This document shows positions 63,391 to 64,000 of a DNA stretch of 64,000 nucleotides, in pieces (the first letter of the stretch is position 1; every line of letters starts with the position of its first letter). The DNA comes from Sphingomonas sp. GTDB lineage: Bacteria; Pseudomonadota; Alphaproteobacteria; Sphingomonadales; Sphingomonadaceae. Position numbers and translations under genes: made by a program. The DNA lies in the NCBI RefSeq assembly GCF_003248515.1, contig NZ_QFOB01000005.1, positions 1-64,000 on the forward strand, given 5' to 3'. The notes below the pieces were generated by a model. That model made no database searches. It saw only the letters and a list, made by a program, of their open reading frames with translations, and was not told the DNA's origin.

Positions 63391-64000
63391 AAGACCCGCG
63401 CTGAGCAGCTGATAGGGCGCGCGCCGTTGCTCGGGGGAATTCTGAACGTCGAAATAGGCGGTCGATCGGAAGCTCAAGTTCACGTTCGCCACGAGATCGC
63501 CGATCCTGGTTTCCGCTTTGTAACGCGCCGCGACATTGCCGGACCAGGGGTCGGCAAACACAACGCGCTTGCCCGAGGCGTCGGCTACGAAGGTCGCGCC
63601 CTGCACGCCGTTCACATAAGGCGTGAACGTCGCATTTGGATAGGATCGGTAACGATAGTCGGCGTAGGTCAGATTGGCTGACAGCGTCAATCCGGTCGTT
63701 GGCTGAACTTCCAGTGACGCGTCAAATCCCTTGTTGCGCGCGCTTGCGGCGTTGCCGGTGATCGGGAATCCAAGCACGGGGGATACGAAGCGCACCTGTA
63801 GATCGCTGACGTCATAATAGAAGCCGCTCAGATTCAGCACCACGCGATTGCCGAACAGCCGTGACTTCAACCCTATTTCATACGCATCAATGAATTCCGC
63901 CTTGATCGGTGGCAGTACGGCGCCGCTCGTCGTGGTGATATTATAGTAGCCGCTTTTGAAGCCGCGATTGTAGCTGATGTAGGTGATGATCTTCTGCGTC
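63232..64000 (-). CDS. TonB-dependent outer membrane receptor, C-terminal part (runs off window)
   Basis: The minus frame is open from the window edge to the stop at 63232, giving 256 residues. The barrel signature is clear: TYISYNRGFKSGYYNITTTS, AEFIDAYEIGLKSRLFG, VVLNLSGFYYDVSDLQVRFV, and the end GAPRTFGATLRYHL. The YxxYNRGFKSG and DAYEIGLKS motifs are typical of sphingomonad TonB receptors for aromatic or steroid-like compounds. The plug and signal lie outside the window. It converges on the LysR gene and may import the substrate of the damaged cluster. Confidence 0.9.
   Translation of the reverse strand, partial: TQKIITYISYNRGFKSGYYNITTTSGAVLPPIKAEFIDAYEIGLKSRLFGNRVVLNLSGFYYDVSDLQVRFVSPVLGFPITGNAASARNKGFDASLEVQPTTGLTLSANLTYADYRYRSYPNATFTPYVNGVQGATFVADASGKRVVFADPWSGNVAARYKAETRIGDLVANVNLSFRSTAYFDVQNSPEQRRAPYQLLSAGLSWTSPDKIWGIDIWGRNLNGAKYPIFVSYANFSGDYSPGAPRTFGATLRYHL

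Overview
The window looks like a chromosome segment of a sphingomonad alphaproteobacterium (Sphingomonadaceae, Sphingomonas-like). The evidence is the high GC content, a two-piece permuted tmRNA with an ANDNEALAIAA tag, a TonB receptor feeding sugar uptake, a PEP-CTERM remnant with a WAMMLVGF-type anchor, and alphaproteobacterial core genes (NDUFS4-like subunit, DUF4170, MlaC). All calls come from reading the sequence and translations by eye; no database search or base count was run.

Region 1 (1-15.8 kb) is accessory. It opens with the 5' end of a PHA synthase gene and a TetR regulator next to a clear palindromic operator. A LuxR-type regulator follows, then a broken PEP-CTERM gene and an IS3-family scrap. 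The main content is a maltose/alpha-glucan locus. On the minus strand it carries an exported GH13 amylase, a cytoplasmic GH13 alpha-glucosidase, an exported GH97 glucosidase and an MFS sugar transporter. A LacI-family regulator is divergent, and a TonB-dependent receptor completes the set. The same 13-base motif (CATACGTATTCAG) lies upstream of the receptor and in the LacI/amylase divergent gap, which suggests one LacI regulon. The proposed flow is oligosaccharide import by the receptor, periplasmic trimming by the amylase and GH97, import by the MFS carrier, and final hydrolysis in the cytoplasm. A gene-poor stretch then runs to a tRNA-Asn.

Region 2 (15.8-56.6 kb) is dense, GC-rich core chromosome: nadK-moaA; a coupled DUF969-DUF979-DUF2891 operon; MlaC; a cassette of four small envelope proteins; enolase; an alpha/beta hydrolase; class I ribonucleotide reductase alpha subunit; a MASE1-GGDEF protein; an M1 aminopeptidase; an NDUFS4-like protein; HrpB; a Tat-exported DUF885 protein; thymidine kinase; a methyltransferase; polyprenyl diphosphate synthase and chorismate mutase; a NUDIX hydrolase; TPM-TPM-LemA; MscL; tmRNA; gyrA; a TPR-like exported protein; an Lrp/AsnC regulator; a degenerate histidine kinase; a CAT-anticodon tRNA; an FAD monooxygenase; and TrmL.

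Region 3 (56.6-64 kb) is again accessory and looks like a damaged catabolic cluster: IclR, iron alcohol dehydrogenase, flavin NAD(P)H reductase, SDR and a SnoaL-like protein on the minus strand. Next come an SDR and a CocE/NonD hydrolase that have both lost their 5' halves and meet at one point near 61648. A LysR regulator and the C-terminal part of a second TonB receptor close the window.

The items most worth a second look are the deletion junction at 61648, the pseudo-histidine kinase at 53.1-54.6 kb, the 26-bp perfect inverted repeat at 21.3 kb, the DUF969/DUF979/DUF2891 operon, and the shared LacI operator. I did not find a clearly new multi-gene system such as a defence island or a CRISPR array.
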